Shown here: positions 1 through 11,451 of the stretch, one piece after another
Layout of the letters: every line of letters begins with the position of its first letter
How positions within the stretch are numbered: position 1 is the first letter of the stretch
Assembly (NCBI GenBank): GCA_007115705.1
Contig: QXEO01001023.1
Location: 2,145,267 to 2,209,266 of the forward strand
Direction of reading: 5' to 3'
Source of the DNA: Dactylis glomerata
Taxonomy: Eukaryota > Streptophyta > Magnoliopsida > Poales > Poaceae
DNA: 64,000 bases
Notes under the pieces: model-generated
The model's database searches: none
What the model was told of the DNA's origin: nothing
Seen by the model: only the letters and a program-made list of their open reading frames with translations
Program-made: the position numbers and the translations under genes

Positions 1-1302
1 CCCCTGGTAGGTCCCCCACCCATGAAAATTAGGGTGGTGATGTTTTGCACACTACCCTTGGTGGCCCCTTCACAAAAAAGCACCTGTTTTGACCCCTCCG
101 GCCACCTGAAAAATGGGAAATGCATTTTTAATGTGGAAACTGAAAAAACACTAGTTGCAAAAGTTGTTGGGAATGCAAAGATGCACATCTCCACCAAAAA
201 TGGGACCATGGTTCCACAGTTTGCTGTGGAACTTGCACAAACCATGGTCACATGGCAAGGAAGACCAAGAGAACTCCTGCCTGGAAGCACCTCTCTGTGA
301 GAGAGTCCACCTATGAACCCTTGGGATGACATGTTTGGTATTTTTCCTAGGTGATGCATCACTCACCGTGACTCCATGCATTGTTTTTCTATTTTTTTTG
401 ATTTTTTTTGAATTCCCCAGGCTCCCCTTCGAGATCTAGGTCAAACTCGCGGTGCCATCGATGTCTGCCAGGTGGGGTGGGAACCATGGTTTGGTCTAGG
501 TTCTAGGGTCCGACACCCCTAGGGGACCTCCCTGTATTTTTCCCCTATTATTCTGGTGTGCATTTCTTGTAGCCCCAGTGCAAAATTGGATTTAAATGGA
601 TTTAGGGCAAAAAATATTCATTATATGGCAGAAGGCCCAGATAATTCCTAACCTCTTGGATGTGGCACCCCTGGTAGGTCCCCCACCCATGAAAATTAGG
701 GCGGTGATGTTTTGCACACTGCCCTTGGTGGCCCCTTCACAAAAAAGCACCTGTTTTGACCCCTCCGGCCACCTGAAAAATGGGAAATGCATTTTTAATG
801 TGGATACTGAAAAAACACTAGTTGCAAAAGTTGTTGGGAATGCAAAGATGCACATATCCACCAAAAATGGGACCATGGTTCCACAGTTTGCTGTGAAACT
901 TGCACAAACCATGGTCACATGGCAAGGAAGACCAAGAGAACTCCTGCCTGGAAGCACCTCTCTGTGAGAGAGTCCACCTGTGAACCCTTGGGATGGCATG
1001 TTTGGTATTTTTCCTAGGTGATGCATCACTCACCATGACTCCATGCATTGTTTTTCTTATTTTTTTTATTTTTTCTGAATTCCCCAGGCCCCCCTTCGAG
1101 ATCTAGGTCAAACTCGCGGTGCCATCGATGTCTGCCAGGTGGGGTGGGAACCATGGTTTGGTCTAGGTTCTAGGGTCCCACACCCCCAGGGGACCTCCCT
1201 GTATTTTTCCCCTATTTTTCTGGTGTGCATTTCTTGTAGCCCCAGTGCAAAATTAGATTTAAATGGATTTAGGGCAAAAAATATTCATTATATGGCAGAA
1301 GG
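1..1302 (+). repeat. Satellite array, left segment (about 665-bp monomers)
   Basis: This is the left visible part of a head-to-tail tandem array. Using the block CCCCTGGTAGGTCCCCC as phase marker, monomers start at 1 and 668 (667 bp). The second monomer is cut at 1302 by the Tekay-type element and resumes after 16368. Each monomer carries the compound palindrome around GACCATGGTT, the block CTCTGTGAGAGAGTCCACC, a poly-T tract, and the AT-rich end TTTAAATGGATTTAGGGC. The array runs off the left edge of the window. I do not recognise the repeat family. Confidence 0.96.
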
Positions 1303-4300
1303 TGTAACATCCCACTTTTGGTGATCAAGAATTTGCACTTGCTTAAGTATCTGTTAGGATAAATTAAAACTTTGGTTAAGCATTGTGTTTGTTGTTCCTT
1401 GAATGCATGAGTGTAGGTGTGGACTAGCTTGTATGATTTCATGTGAATGCATGATTCTATGTGAGTGCTAGTGTGTGTGCCTATGATTTCATGTGAGGGT
1501 GTAGATTCAATTTAAACCTTGCTTCCTTTTAACACATGTGCTAATGACCTAGAAGGTGTGCTATGATTCTGTACATCCATTTTGACCATAGCTCATGTTG
1601 TTGTGCACCAGAAACCCTAGCATAGATCCTTGGTGTGGTCACCTCCCTCTTATTTTCTTTTTCTTTGATTTTTGATTCTAAATCCGAAATTTGGAAGCAA
1701 CTCCAAAACCCTAGTCTAGCTATTCTAAAATCCATCGAGCTTCGGCTATGATCTTTTGGCTCTGTTTGAAAACCCTGGAAACTACTTTCGGTAGGTTTTC
1801 AAAACCTTTGCAAACAAATTCAGTTTTGAATTTGAAATTCGGCTATAAAGCCCTAGTCTCGTTTTCTCTCCTTCTTTCTTTCTGGGATCTTTGCAAACCG
1901 ACCAAGAGGAGGCAAGAATCTGGTGGAGATCTCCCTGGGCATCGAGGATCTTCAAAATACTCTTCTGTTTGTCCTATCTGGTTGGCATCGAGAGGGAGAG
2001 GGAGCCCGATGGAAATCCCTCTGCTAAACCCTCTCCCCTCTGCGATGGCACCGCCCTCAACCCCCAGTCGACGCTCACCACCTCACTGGAGCCCTACCCC
2101 GACCCCATGCCGCAGAGACCCACCACCGCCACCCCACGCAGGCCAGGCCGTCACCATGCCCGCTGTGGACACCCCAGCGTGGGCAGCGCGCCACCGACCA
2201 CCGTCTGCCCCGTCGCCTCGCCACTGGCCTCGCATAGTACTCCTTGATCAATTCCCCGAAGCGGCTGCCAGTGATCCAGACCGTCCGCGTCGCCATGGCC
2301 TCGCCAAGTCGACGTCGCCGTGCAACCCAGAGCGCCCAGAGCGCTGCCACGTTCCCGTGTGCAAACACACGCTCCCGACCCGGGCGTCACACCCCCGTGC
2401 GCGGCGACTAGCGCCTGACCCAACGCCACCCCTGCCTTGCCCTCGCACCAACCAGACCGACCCCGGCGAGCACGAGTTCAGACCCGATCAGACTGAATCT
2501 TACCCCGCTCCGACCGAACCACCTAGCCACCGACACCGCCCACCTGTTCCCTGGACTCAGCGCTCAGTGCCACCACGCATAGCCGCCCACGATGCCCAAT
2601 GGCTACCATCGCCGGTTCACCGTAGACCAAACCCACCTTGCTGTATAAAACCCGAGACCCCCTCTGGAAGCCTCCCCTCTCGCCCATTTGCTCTCTCCCC
2701 ACTCCCCTTCACCTGCAGAACTCCTCTCCCATGGAGCCGTTTCCTCTCTGCAGCTGTTGAAGCCCGAGGTCGCCGTTAGATCACCGGCCATCGGCGAAGG
2801 TTGCCGTCGATCCGTGTCGCCAATCTAACCCCTCTCTGGTCCTTGGTGCTCTATTCCATTCCCCAGATCTCACCCCGCGCTTTGTCTGACTTGCAGAAGG
2901 ACTGCAAGCATCGCCACCACCGCCACCTGCCGGAGCTCATGCCGGCAACCTCGTCATCACCGCGGGAACGGCGAGCTCTGCATGCAGGTTATCTGGACCC
3001 TGAGCCCTTTCTGAGCACCTCTGCCACCAAACTAGCAGCCGCCGACCACCGGAGCCACCTCGGTGAGCACCCCCTGCCAAACCCTAGCCGGCGACGTTCT
3101 TTTCGCGCGCATGCAGCAGGAGATGACGACGACGACGGACAGCCGTCGATCTCTTTCTAATCGAGCGGCCAGGGGTAGCTCATACCCTTTCGGTCGCAGC
3201 TGGGCTCGCCGGGGGAAGCTTCGGGCCGATCTGGCCCAGATCTGGCCGAGCCTGGCCAGATCCGGCCTGCCCCTCCCTTTTCTTTTTCTTTTTCTCTGTT
3301 TAATTCAAATGTTGTTTATGTGCTGTGCTTTAAATCAGTTTAAAAATGTTTTAAGACTCAGAAATTTTTGAAACAAATTTTGTAGGACTCAGTATTAAGT
3401 TGTTAATCAACTAGTGCTGCATGTTGGATTTTTAGGATCATACTTAATATCTGAGGATTTTTATTGATAGATCTATTGATTATCACCATTATCTGCTTAT
3501 ATGTTGATATGTCTGTTAAAAATTGGTGAAACCAATTTTCACTATTAGCTTACTGTTTCTCTGATCTAGAGAAACTAGTTTTACTATTTTAGAAACTATG
3601 ATTTGGTTGCAGTAATTGTTTTGGTATTATTAATGCCCTGCAGTAATTGTTTTATTGTGCACAAAATAATTATTATTTTGGAATGATTCCACTTCTAGTG
3701 TGTTGTGCATCTAATTAGCTTTCCTGATTGATCTCTGTTAGAATTTTAGGGCTTGCAGGGAATTTTAGAGGAATATATTGCTATTCTAGAGATATCTAGG
3801 ATTGTTAAATCTTTATTAATTTACTTCTTTTACTATTTAAATTTGATTCCAGTGATGTTGGCTCTGTTATACTGTGAGTTTGACAGTAGATATACTGATA
3901 CCATGTTTTGGTATAGTTTGGTGCATGCAAGTGTTTGATTGTGATTGAATATCTCCATGCATCTAGAATTTTCTTGCTATTATGTTGGTGAGTATTTTCC
4001 TTTTATAAGATAGGTATATGTTCAAAAAATCTAAACTTGTTTGCTTCTGATACTCAAATGCTTGAGTTGTGTGATGACCGCTGAATGAACTCCTTGTATG
4101 CATGAATGCTTATTGTATGTATGTTTCTTTTCTTTTCCGGCGATAGAATCGAACGACGACTGTACCGAGGAGGGGGAGGTATTTGAGTATCAGGAGGAAG
4201 GTGACCAGGGACAAGCCAATCAAGGCAAGCCATCTACTTGTGCATATCTGAATCCTATTATGTTACTATGCATTGCTCTACTCTTGTCTCTACTTTTATG

Positions 4301-5866
4301 CATTGTTTTCGTATATTGCTATGCCCCTTATGTAGCAATAGTTGACGGCTTAACTCCACAAGCCGAATTGTTATCATCTCTAAGGATGACACCTTGACAC
4401 CTATTCCATACCCTAAAAAGTAGAGACTCGATGATTAGCATTGAGGTCTTTGGGAAAACATTTGTAGTGGAGCCAAAAACTCTAGGATTGGGAATACTCT
4501 CTCGGGTAATGTTTCGAAAATGGTTTCGAAAACCTTGGAGTAGTTACTACTCCATTGAGATGTTTTGAAATGGTTTCATAAACAAGGAGTGGACAATGGG
4601 AGATGAAGGAGTTGGTGGATTTTCTGAAAAAGGGCATTGTGTATAAGTGTTCGCCAAACCAATTACTCTCGTGCAACCACATTACCCGGTACGGGACGGG
4701 CTTAGCTTGAAGTTTATTTGCTTTAGTGCGGGGAGCCTCATACTATATAGGGGTTTGCAGGACTCCGGAATCCGGGTTGCCGCTATTTTATGGGCAATAG
4801 TAAATCGGGATCCTTCGGGATTTATCCGGCCGGAAGACACTTGGGTTCTCCCGCCGTGGCGCCGGAGTTACGCTCTGGAGGAGGTACTGCCAGGACGTGC
4901 CGGGGAGGTAAACTCCACAGGGTAGGCACCCGTATTAAGGTAGATAGATGGAGGGCTTCGATCGATTATCTGAGCCCCGCATATTTGTGTATGACGGTCC
5001 GTGGTGGTATCCCGGCGGATTTATCGAATGGTGTGGGTAAAGTGTACAACCTCTGCAGAGTGTAATCTATTCGAATAGCCGCGTCCTCGGTCATGGACGG
5101 TTGGAATGGCCATACTTAACCTGTGTCAAGTTTTGGTTTATAAAAGTGTTTTCTGGAAAAATTGGAGTTTGTGCCGGATGGAGTACTTGGAGGGTACTGC
5201 CATGGCACGGAGGTGGATCGGAGTACCTGGAGGGTACTGTCGATGTTTAGAGGTGGTCATGTTCGATTGACCACCGATCTATTCTTAATTGGAGTTTCCC
5301 CCTTTCCTAGAGATTTTACTAGTTGCTTCTTGAATTCTTCTTTAATAAGGATATAGAAATGTCGTGGGACATGCTATATCAACACGAGAAGGTAGTAGCA
5401 CATAATTACTAGAAATAAGCCATCCCTTGCTACAGCCATATAGCATGTGAATCAACTTTCTCTCTTAGATGGTTTGCGAGTACAATTCCAAAATGTACTC
5501 ACGGCTTTGTCCCTGGCTATTAACTTGGCCAGACTTCGGAGATGATTATGAAGAAGACGATGATGAGTATGACGACGCCGGTGCGAATTAGGATTCGTTT
5601 CCTGGTCAATCGCCTGTAGGGTAGTAGGCCTGACTTGGTCCACTACGCTACGTGTATCCGCTGCTATTATGATAGTTGTGTCTGTTGAACTTGCCCTGTG
5701 AGGCGTTTGTATTCAGCCAAGAGGCTATGTAAGACCTAACGGCATATTTATGTAATGGATGATGTATCTGTAATGCCAACTCTGTTATGTGGATTCACGA
5801 GGGTCTCCTGGGATCGTGAATTGTATGCATAACGGGAATCCCGGGTGGTAAGCCGGGGTCCGCACA
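1303..5866 (+). repeat. 5' LTR of the Tekay-like element
   Basis: The LTR is 4564 bp long, bounded by TG and CA. It is nearly identical to 11812-16363, which lacks 12 bp of a short duplicated GTCGCCTCGCC-type stretch near 2213-2235. It is compositionally split. A GC-rich part around 2030-3290 contains the TATA box, and an AT-rich part of about 0.8 kb follows. A distal section holds short acidic open segments near 4147 and 5468. Two copies of GGAGTAC(T/C)TGGAGGGTACTG lie 41 bp apart near 5178-5238. Open frames in the GC-rich part are probably not genes. Confidence 0.96.
2644..2650 (+). promoter_or_regulatory. TATA box of the Tekay-like 5' LTR
   Basis: TATAAAA lies in a GC-rich context and is the best core-promoter candidate in this LTR. 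Transcription would start about 30 bp downstream. That gives a U3 of about 1.37 kb and an unusually long transcribed R-U5 of about 3.2 kb. The same box is at 13141-13147 in the 3' LTR. A splice donor-like GTGAGC follows at about 3062, so the long leader may be spliced (inference). Confidence 0.6.
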
Positions 5867-5870
5867 GAGT

Positions 5871-5884
5871 TGGTATCAGAGCCA
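5871..5884 (+). other. Primer-binding site, tRNA-iMet
   Basis: TGGTATCAGAGCCA lies four bases after the LTR end. It is complementary to the 3' end of plant initiator tRNA-Met, the usual primer for minus-strand synthesis in chromoviruses. Confidence 0.93.
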
Positions 5885-6118
5885 TCCTGACCTTAGGAAA
5901 CCCTAGTTTAGCATGGGCGTTAGACCGGACCAAAAACTATTTTCTTAAAGTAAAAGAGATGGCTATATATATCAAAGGTAAATATATATTGCTCTCATCT
6001 CTTCCCTTACTCTTTAAGCATCTTTATTTACTTGCATTTAAATTCAAGTTTTTATATATGTGTAAATTTTGCACACTTGGGTAAGTCATTAATAAATTCT
6101 ACTCTAAAATTTGTGTAG

Positions 6119-6976
6119 ATGGATGCCCTTACCGCGCACCGTCCGGTTGGTACCCACGAGGACGTGCTGGTCTTCGAGAGGGACCTGGTGGAGTTGACTG
6201 CGCGCCTTGGACGACCGCGTCCCGAGGTGCGCGGTTATCAGCTGTTCGAGGAGGGCACCCGCAAGCTGGCTATCCGAGTGGTATGCCAGGTCCGCGGGAG
6301 GGAGGTTCCGCCCACCTCACCGGAGTTCACCTTCGAGGTGATCGAGCACAACTGGGGCGATGGCCAGATGCGCGTTCTACATCACGCCATCTCGCGCCTA
6401 GTCCACCTCCACTACGACGAGTTGCTTGGGACTCGTTACGAGCACTACGGGAGAGTCGACGCCGATGGCTTTCCCCACCAGGCCGCAGCGCACACTCCTT
6501 TCAGCCACCACTTCTGCCACACTGAGGCTTACCTGCACCACACGCAGGAGCATCTGGACCATGTCCGGATGGTCGCCGACGAGAGGGGACTCGAGCTCGC
6601 TGTTCTCCGTGAGGACCTCCAGGAGTCCATCTTCTCAGGTCACCGTCTTCTCTCTGCCAAGAGGAAGATCGTGAAGAAGAACAAGGCTCTGAGGAGGCGC
6701 GTCCGCGAGTTGGAGGACCACTTGGCTTCTCTGGAGAGCCACGTGTCTGAGTTGGAGGAGGAGACCGCCGAGCTCCGCAAGGAGAACGAGGAGGTACTCG
6801 GCCGCGACGACGACCACCAGGAGGCGTTCGACGAGGAGCCCGCTAGTACCGATGACGACGACCGTGGTAGCGAGAGCGGTGATGACCGCAACGCTATCCT
6901 CGACTTCTACGCTCCTGAGACTCCTAGCGAGGAGGACCCCGAGGAGCGAGTTCCCGACGTTAGCGGCAACGAGTAG
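6119..6976 (+). CDS. ORF0: coiled-coil protein upstream of gag, unknown function
   Basis: This is an uninterrupted 285-codon frame between the primer site and gag. I do not recognise a catalytic domain. Residues 1-120 are a mixed globular segment (acidic and aromatic positions, WGDGQMR near 78-84). Residues about 145-225 are strongly helical with heptad-like leucines and a basic patch (KRKIVKKNK) followed by an E/L-rich coiled coil. The tail from about 230 is very acidic (DDDD, EEDPEE). The ATG comes right after TTTGTGTAG, a plausible splice acceptor, so it may be translated from a spliced leader. Extra ORFs before gag have, as I recall, been reported in rice Gypsy elements such as RIRE3 and RIRE8; I could not compare sequences here. 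It is intact although the downstream pol has several lesions. A nucleic-acid or Gag-assembly accessory role is only a guess. Confidence 0.75.
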   Translation: MDALTAHRPVGTHEDVLVFERDLVELTARLGRPRPEVRGYQLFEEGTRKLAIRVVCQVRGREVPPTSPEFTFEVIEHNWGDGQMRVLHHAISRLVHLHYDELLGTRYEHYGRVDADGFPHQAAAHTPFSHHFCHTEAYLHHTQEHLDHVRMVADERGLELAVLREDLQESIFSGHRLLSAKRKIVKKNKALRRRVRELEDHLASLESHVSELEEETAELRKENEEVLGRDDDHQEAFDEEPASTDDDDRGSESGDDRNAILDFYAPETPSEEDPEERVPDVSGNE

Positions 6977-7289
6977 AGCTCACCACTCTACCTCTCACTT
7001 AGGATGCCGCGTAGTGTTTAGTTTGACCCTTTTGCATATCAGTGTTGTATGGTCTATTTAGAACCATTTGCTATGCTTGTTGTATGCGGCTATGTGTGGC
7101 ATGTGTGTGTGCCTGGACAGGTTTGGAACCCTTTTGCTTGTATATATTATGTATGCATGGACTTGTTATGCATGGTTGTTATGTATGGATGTCATGGATG
7201 TATGCTATGCATGAGTGTAGTTCTTTCTTTCTTATGAAACCTGCATAAGTTCCCTTGTTATAAATCTCACCAATTCACTCCTCTCCAGA
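6977..7289 (+). other. ORF0-gag spacer with a splice-acceptor-like end
   Basis: This 313-bp stretch has no credible gene. It is rich in TATG/CATG steps and ends in a pyrimidine tract followed by CCTCTCCAG directly before the gag ATG, a good match to a 3' splice site. Gag may therefore be translated from a spliced RNA that removes ORF0. This is inferred from motif shape only. Confidence 0.5.
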
Positions 7290-8291
7290 ATGGCTCCGGA
7301 GACTAGTGCCCACGTTGGCGACACCCCGCCCCCACCTCCTGAGCCCGACATGACGCAGGTGCTGCGGCTCCTGTTGGAGGAGCGTGAAGCCGCACGCACC
7401 GAGCGTCAAGCCAACCTAGCTACACTCCAGCAACTCGCTCAGATGGCCACCAACCACAACAACCATGGTGGCAACGATGATGAGGAACCCCGCAACACGC
7501 TTAGGAACTTCCAAAACTCCAACCCGCCAACATTTACCAAGTCTACCGAACCCCTGGATGCCGACGACTGGCTCCGCACCATCGAGAACAAGCTCGAGTA
7601 TGCGGGAGTTGGAGCAAATGAGAAGGTGCTTTACGCCACCCATTTCTTAGCTGGCGCAGCAGGCGCATGGTGGCAGAACGTCCGTGCCATGCAGCCTGAG
7701 GGCCAAGTGATGACTTGGGAAGCCTTCAAGACCAAGTTCCACAAGGCCCACATTCCATCTGGACTTATCAAGATTATGCGTGACAAGTTCCTTAACCTCA
7801 AGCAAGGAGGTATGAGTGTCACCGAATACCTCGACAAGTTCACCACCTGGGGAAGGTATGCCCCTAATGACATCGACACCGATGAGAAGAAGCGGGAACG
7901 CTTCATGAATGGGCTCCAGGAAGACCTACAGCCTTATCTGGTCGCCGTACCCTACCACGACATGGAGTCCTTGGTTGATGCCGCCATCATGGTCGAGGAC
8001 AAGAACAAGGCTGCCCGTGAGAGCCGGAAGAGGAGGATGATGAATCAGGGTGGATCAAGCAGTCAGAGATCCCGCAGCATGCCCCCATCAAGGTCTGCGC
8101 CACCCCCTCAGAGGTTTGCCTCTCAAGCACCCAGGCCTAACAACCCCAACCGCCAGTACTCAAGCAACCGCCCCTCTGGCGGGAATCCTTCTGGAGGGAA
8201 TCGCAACACTTTCAACCCAGTCAACCGCAGCCAAGGTAGTGGCTGCTATACTTGTGGTCAGCCTGGGCATTTCTCTAAGGAATGCCCCTGA
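7290..8291 (+). CDS. gag: Gag of the Tekay-like element
   Basis: The frame encodes 333 residues of capsid and nucleocapsid protein that would assemble into cytoplasmic virus-like particles and package element RNA. The N-terminus is proline-rich and followed by a helical E/R/Q segment. Residues about 80-230 form the Retrotrans_gag-type domain, with AGAAGAWWQN and FKTKFHKAHIP as recognisable blocks. A basic serine/arginine/proline-rich linker leads to a zinc knuckle CYTCGQPGHFSKEC (CX2CX4HX4C) at residues 319-332. The frame stops at TGA 8289-8291 just after the knuckle, while the protease frame continues in +2 from that point. Related elements usually have one continuous gag-pol frame, so this stop probably reflects a 1-nt indel, not a designed terminus. 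Confidence 0.9.
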   Translation: MAPETSAHVGDTPPPPPEPDMTQVLRLLLEEREAARTERQANLATLQQLAQMATNHNNHGGNDDEEPRNTLRNFQNSNPPTFTKSTEPLDADDWLRTIENKLEYAGVGANEKVLYATHFLAGAAGAWWQNVRAMQPEGQVMTWEAFKTKFHKAHIPSGLIKIMRDKFLNLKQGGMSVTEYLDKFTTWGRYAPNDIDTDEKKRERFMNGLQEDLQPYLVAVPYHDMESLVDAAIMVEDKNKAARESRKRRMMNQGGSSSQRSRSMPPSRSAPPPQRFASQAPRPNNPNRQYSSNRPSGGNPSGGNRNTFNPVNRSQGSGCYTCGQPGHFSKECP

Positions 8292-8944
8292 GGAAACCCT
8301 CAGCACCGAGCCGCAGCGCGCCTAAATCCAATCAGGGTCAAGGCCGTGGACCAGCTGGACGGACCCCCAAGAATCAAGCCAATGTTGCTCGTGGCCGCCT
8401 GAACCATGTCTCTGCTGAAGAAGCTGCTGAAGCTCCTGATATCGTTCTGGGTACGTTTCTTGTCAACTCTACCCCTGCAAGAGTACTGTTTGATTCTGGT
8501 GCATCCCATTCTTTCGTGACCGAGAACTTCGTTGAAAAGGGAAGGCTAGAACCAACCATGATGCCTAGAACTATGTTAGTCCAGATCCCCGGTTCAGTCG
8601 TGAAAACTAAGAGGAATTGCATAGATGTGCCGGTAGATATCCATGGGGAGTCATTCAAGGCCAACTTGATCATTTTAGGCACAAAGGGTTTGGACGTGGT
8701 GCTTGGAATGGACTGGATGTCCAAGTACCAGGGTCATATAGACTGCGCTCGGAAGGCTATAACCGTAACCAGCAGTGATGGGGTTCAAATTGAGCACATT
8801 GCAACTATGCCATCCCTCAAAGCCTACTACAAGAAGTCTGTCTCTGGGCCGACTCTTGATCAAGTTCCGGTGGTGTGTGAGTACCCTGACGTCTTTCCTG
8901 AGGAGCTGCCAGGTATGCCCCTGACCGGGATATCGAATTCGTAA
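8282..8944 (+). pseudogene. pol: pol fragment: aspartic protease and start of the RT linker
   Basis: This frame lies +2 relative to gag. It carries the retropepsin-type motif LFDSGASHSF with the catalytic Asp at about 8492. A WMSKYQGHIDC block of protease-RT linker type and an EYPDVFPEELPG block typical of the Gypsy RT N-terminus follow. After PGMP the frame shifts. Loss of one C in the run near 8918 explains the premature TAA at 8942-8944, because the expected residues resume in frame 1 immediately downstream. The ATG at 8282 is not a real start, since the segment should be joined to gag. Confidence 0.88.
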
Positions 8945-8949
8945 TTGAG

Positions 8950-10395
8950 TTGATTCCCGGAACAGCTCCCATTGCTCAGCGACCCTATCGTATGAATCCC
9001 CAAGAACTTGAGGAGTTAAAGAAGCAACTTGCTGACATGCTCAGCAAAGGCCTTATCCGTCCGAGTGCTTCACCATGGGGATCGCCTGTTCTATTTGTGG
9101 ACAAGCGAGACGGTACCATACGACTGTGTGTGGACTACCGTAGACTCAACGAGGTAACCATCAAAAACAAGTACCCACTCCCGAAGATTGAAGACCTGTT
9201 TGATCAGCTGAATGGAGCCAAAGTGTTCTCCAAAATTGATCTCCGCACCGGATATCATCAGCTGAAGGTCCGAGAGTCTGACATTCCCAAGACCGCCTTC
9301 ACCACTCGATATGGCCTATTCGAGTACACCGTCATGTCTTTCGTCCTAACCAACGCCCCTGCCTATTTCATGAATCTCATGAATAAGGTGTTCATGAAAT
9401 TCCTAGACAAGTTTGTGGTGGTCTTCATCGATGACATCTTGGTCTATTCTAAGACCGAGGAAGAGCACGCAGAGCATCTGCGGCTAGTTTTGGGAACCCT
9501 GCGTGAACACCAACTCTACGCCAAGTTCAGCAAATGTGAATTTTGGCTGAAAGAGGTTGGGTTCCTTGGCCATGTACTCTCAGCTGGTGGAGTATCCGTT
9601 GACCCCTCAAAAATCACCTCCATCACGGAAAAGCAAGCCCCAACCAACCCCACCGAAGTCCGAGCATTCCTTTGATTAGCCGGTTACTATCGAAAATTTG
9701 TGGAAGGGTTTTCCAGCATCGCTCGCCCATTGACTCGGCTGCTCAAGAAAGATAAGAAGTTCGAGTGGACTGAGAAGTGCAAGCAGAGTTTCCAAGAACT
9801 CAAGAGGAGACTTGTGTCAGCTCCTATCCTTACCATGCTCGACATTACCAAAAGCTTTGATGTCTACTGCGATGCATCCAAGCTTGGCCTTGGAAGTGTC
9901 CTTATGCAAGACGGCAAGGTTATTGCCTACCTATCCCGTCAACTGCGCCCTCATGACATGAATTACCCCACTCATGATCTCGAGCTTGCCGCCGTTGTCC
10001 ATGCCCTCAAGACATGGCGACATTACCTTATGGGGAACCGTTGTGAGATCTACACCGACCACAAGAGCCTAAAGTATATTTTCACCCAGAAAGAGTTGAA
10101 CATGAGACAAAGGAGATGGATTGAACTTATCAAAGACTACGACCTAGGCATTCATTACCATCCTGGTAAAGCGAATGTGGTCTCCGATGCCCTCAGCCGA
10201 GAACCTTGCTCTCTAAATACCATATTAAAGTCCAGCCAACCAGCCTTATGCGAGGAGTTCGAGAAGTTTGGGCTTCAGCTTGTAAGCCATGGGTTCTTGT
10301 CGAACCTGGAAGTCCGACCCACACTCACTGATATCATTAAAGAAGCTCAGAAGGGACACGAGAGTATCGAAGGCATCAAGCGTAGAATGGGATGA
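8950..10395 (+). pseudogene. pol: pol fragment: reverse transcriptase and RNase H
   Basis: Frame 1 holds the RT domain from about 8960. It shows FVDKRDGTIRLCVDYRRLN, DLRTGYHQ and the active-site block FIDDILVYS at about 9424-9450 (FIDD is the usual chromovirus form of YXDD). RNase H follows with YCDASKLGLG, LELAAVVHALKTWRHYL and TDHKSLKYI, about 9855-10200. In-frame TGA codons occur at 9673-9675, where a glycine codon is expected in FLGLAGYYR, and at 10393-10395 in the RNase H-integrase linker. The surrounding protein sequence is otherwise well preserved, so the lesions are recent. Confidence 0.92.
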
Positions 10396-11451
10396 GAGGA
10401 AGTACCTGGGTTTTCAATTGACCAGGAAGGTGTGCTATGGTATAACGGTCGCCTGTGCGTCCCGAGCATCGAGGAGTTGAAGCAGTCCATTTTGACGGAG
10501 GCCCATGATACCCCTTACTCTATTCATCCTGGAGGCACTAAGATGTCACAAGACTTAAGGGAACGTTTTTGGTGGCATGGTATGAAGCGAGAGATAGCCC
10601 TCTATATTGCCCGGTGTGACATCTGTCAGCGCGTCAAGGCCGAGCACCAAAGACCCGCAGGCTTACTGCAACCCTTGAAGGTACCATTATGGAAGTGGGA
10701 GGAGGTTGGTATGGATTTTATTACTGGACTACCCACCTCCCAGCGGGGACATGATTCTATATGGGTCATCGTGGACCGCCTCACAAAGGTCGCCCACTTT
10801 ATCCCCGTCAAGACCACTGACCATGGAAACCGTCTGGCAGAGTTGTATATCTCCCGCATCGTCAGCCTTCATGGTGTTCCCAAGACCATTGTCTCAGACC
10901 GAGGTCCCCAGTTTACCTCGAGATTTTGGGCAAAGCTCCAGGAAGCTTTGGGCACCAAGCTATCTTTCAGTATAGCCTACCATCCACAAACCGGAGGTCA
11001 AACCGAGCGAGTGAACCAAATCCTGGAAGATATGTTGCGAGCTTGTGTTCTGTCTTATGGAGCCAAGTGGGAAGATTGTCTTCCATTCGCGGAGTTTTCC
11101 TACAACAATAGCTACCAAGCTAGCCTGCAAATGGCCCCTTTCGAAGCTCTTTACGGACGCAAGTGCCGTACCCCTCTTAACTGGTCCGAGACTGGAGAAA
11201 GCCAAATAATTGGGCCCGCTATCATTAAGGAGGCCGAAGAGCAAGTCCAGCTCATTCGGAATCGTCTGAAGGCAGCCCAATCCCGGCAGAAGAGCTATGC
11301 CGACTCTAAGAGAAGGACGGTTACCTTCAACGTGGGAGATTTTGTCTACCTTCAGGTGACCCCGCTCAAGGGTATGAAACGCTTCCATGTTAAGGGTAAG
11401 CTAGCACCCCGCTACATCGGCCCATTCAAGATACTAGAGCGCCGTGGATAA
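10396..11451 (+). pseudogene. pol: pol fragment: integrase
   Basis: Frame 1 continues after the TGA at 10393. The zinc-binding HHCC region is visible (HPGGTKMSQDLRERFWWHGM, then CDICQRVK). The DDE catalytic core follows: Asp at 10714 in GMDFITGLP, Asp at 10897 in VSDRGPQFTS, Glu at 11005 in GQTERVNQ. The C-terminal DNA-binding region with FNVGDFVYL and the GPFKILER block ends at TAA 11449-11451, where the protein should continue. The upstream and downstream frames match, so this is a nonsense mutation in one long polyprotein. Confidence 0.92.

Noticed and set aside
1748..2779. Proline-rich open frame of 343 codons in the Tekay-like LTR, also open in the 3' LTR (12257-13276).
   Set aside because: It overlaps the TATA box and is explained by GC-rich composition; the two copies are LTR duplicates, so shared openness is not independent evidence.
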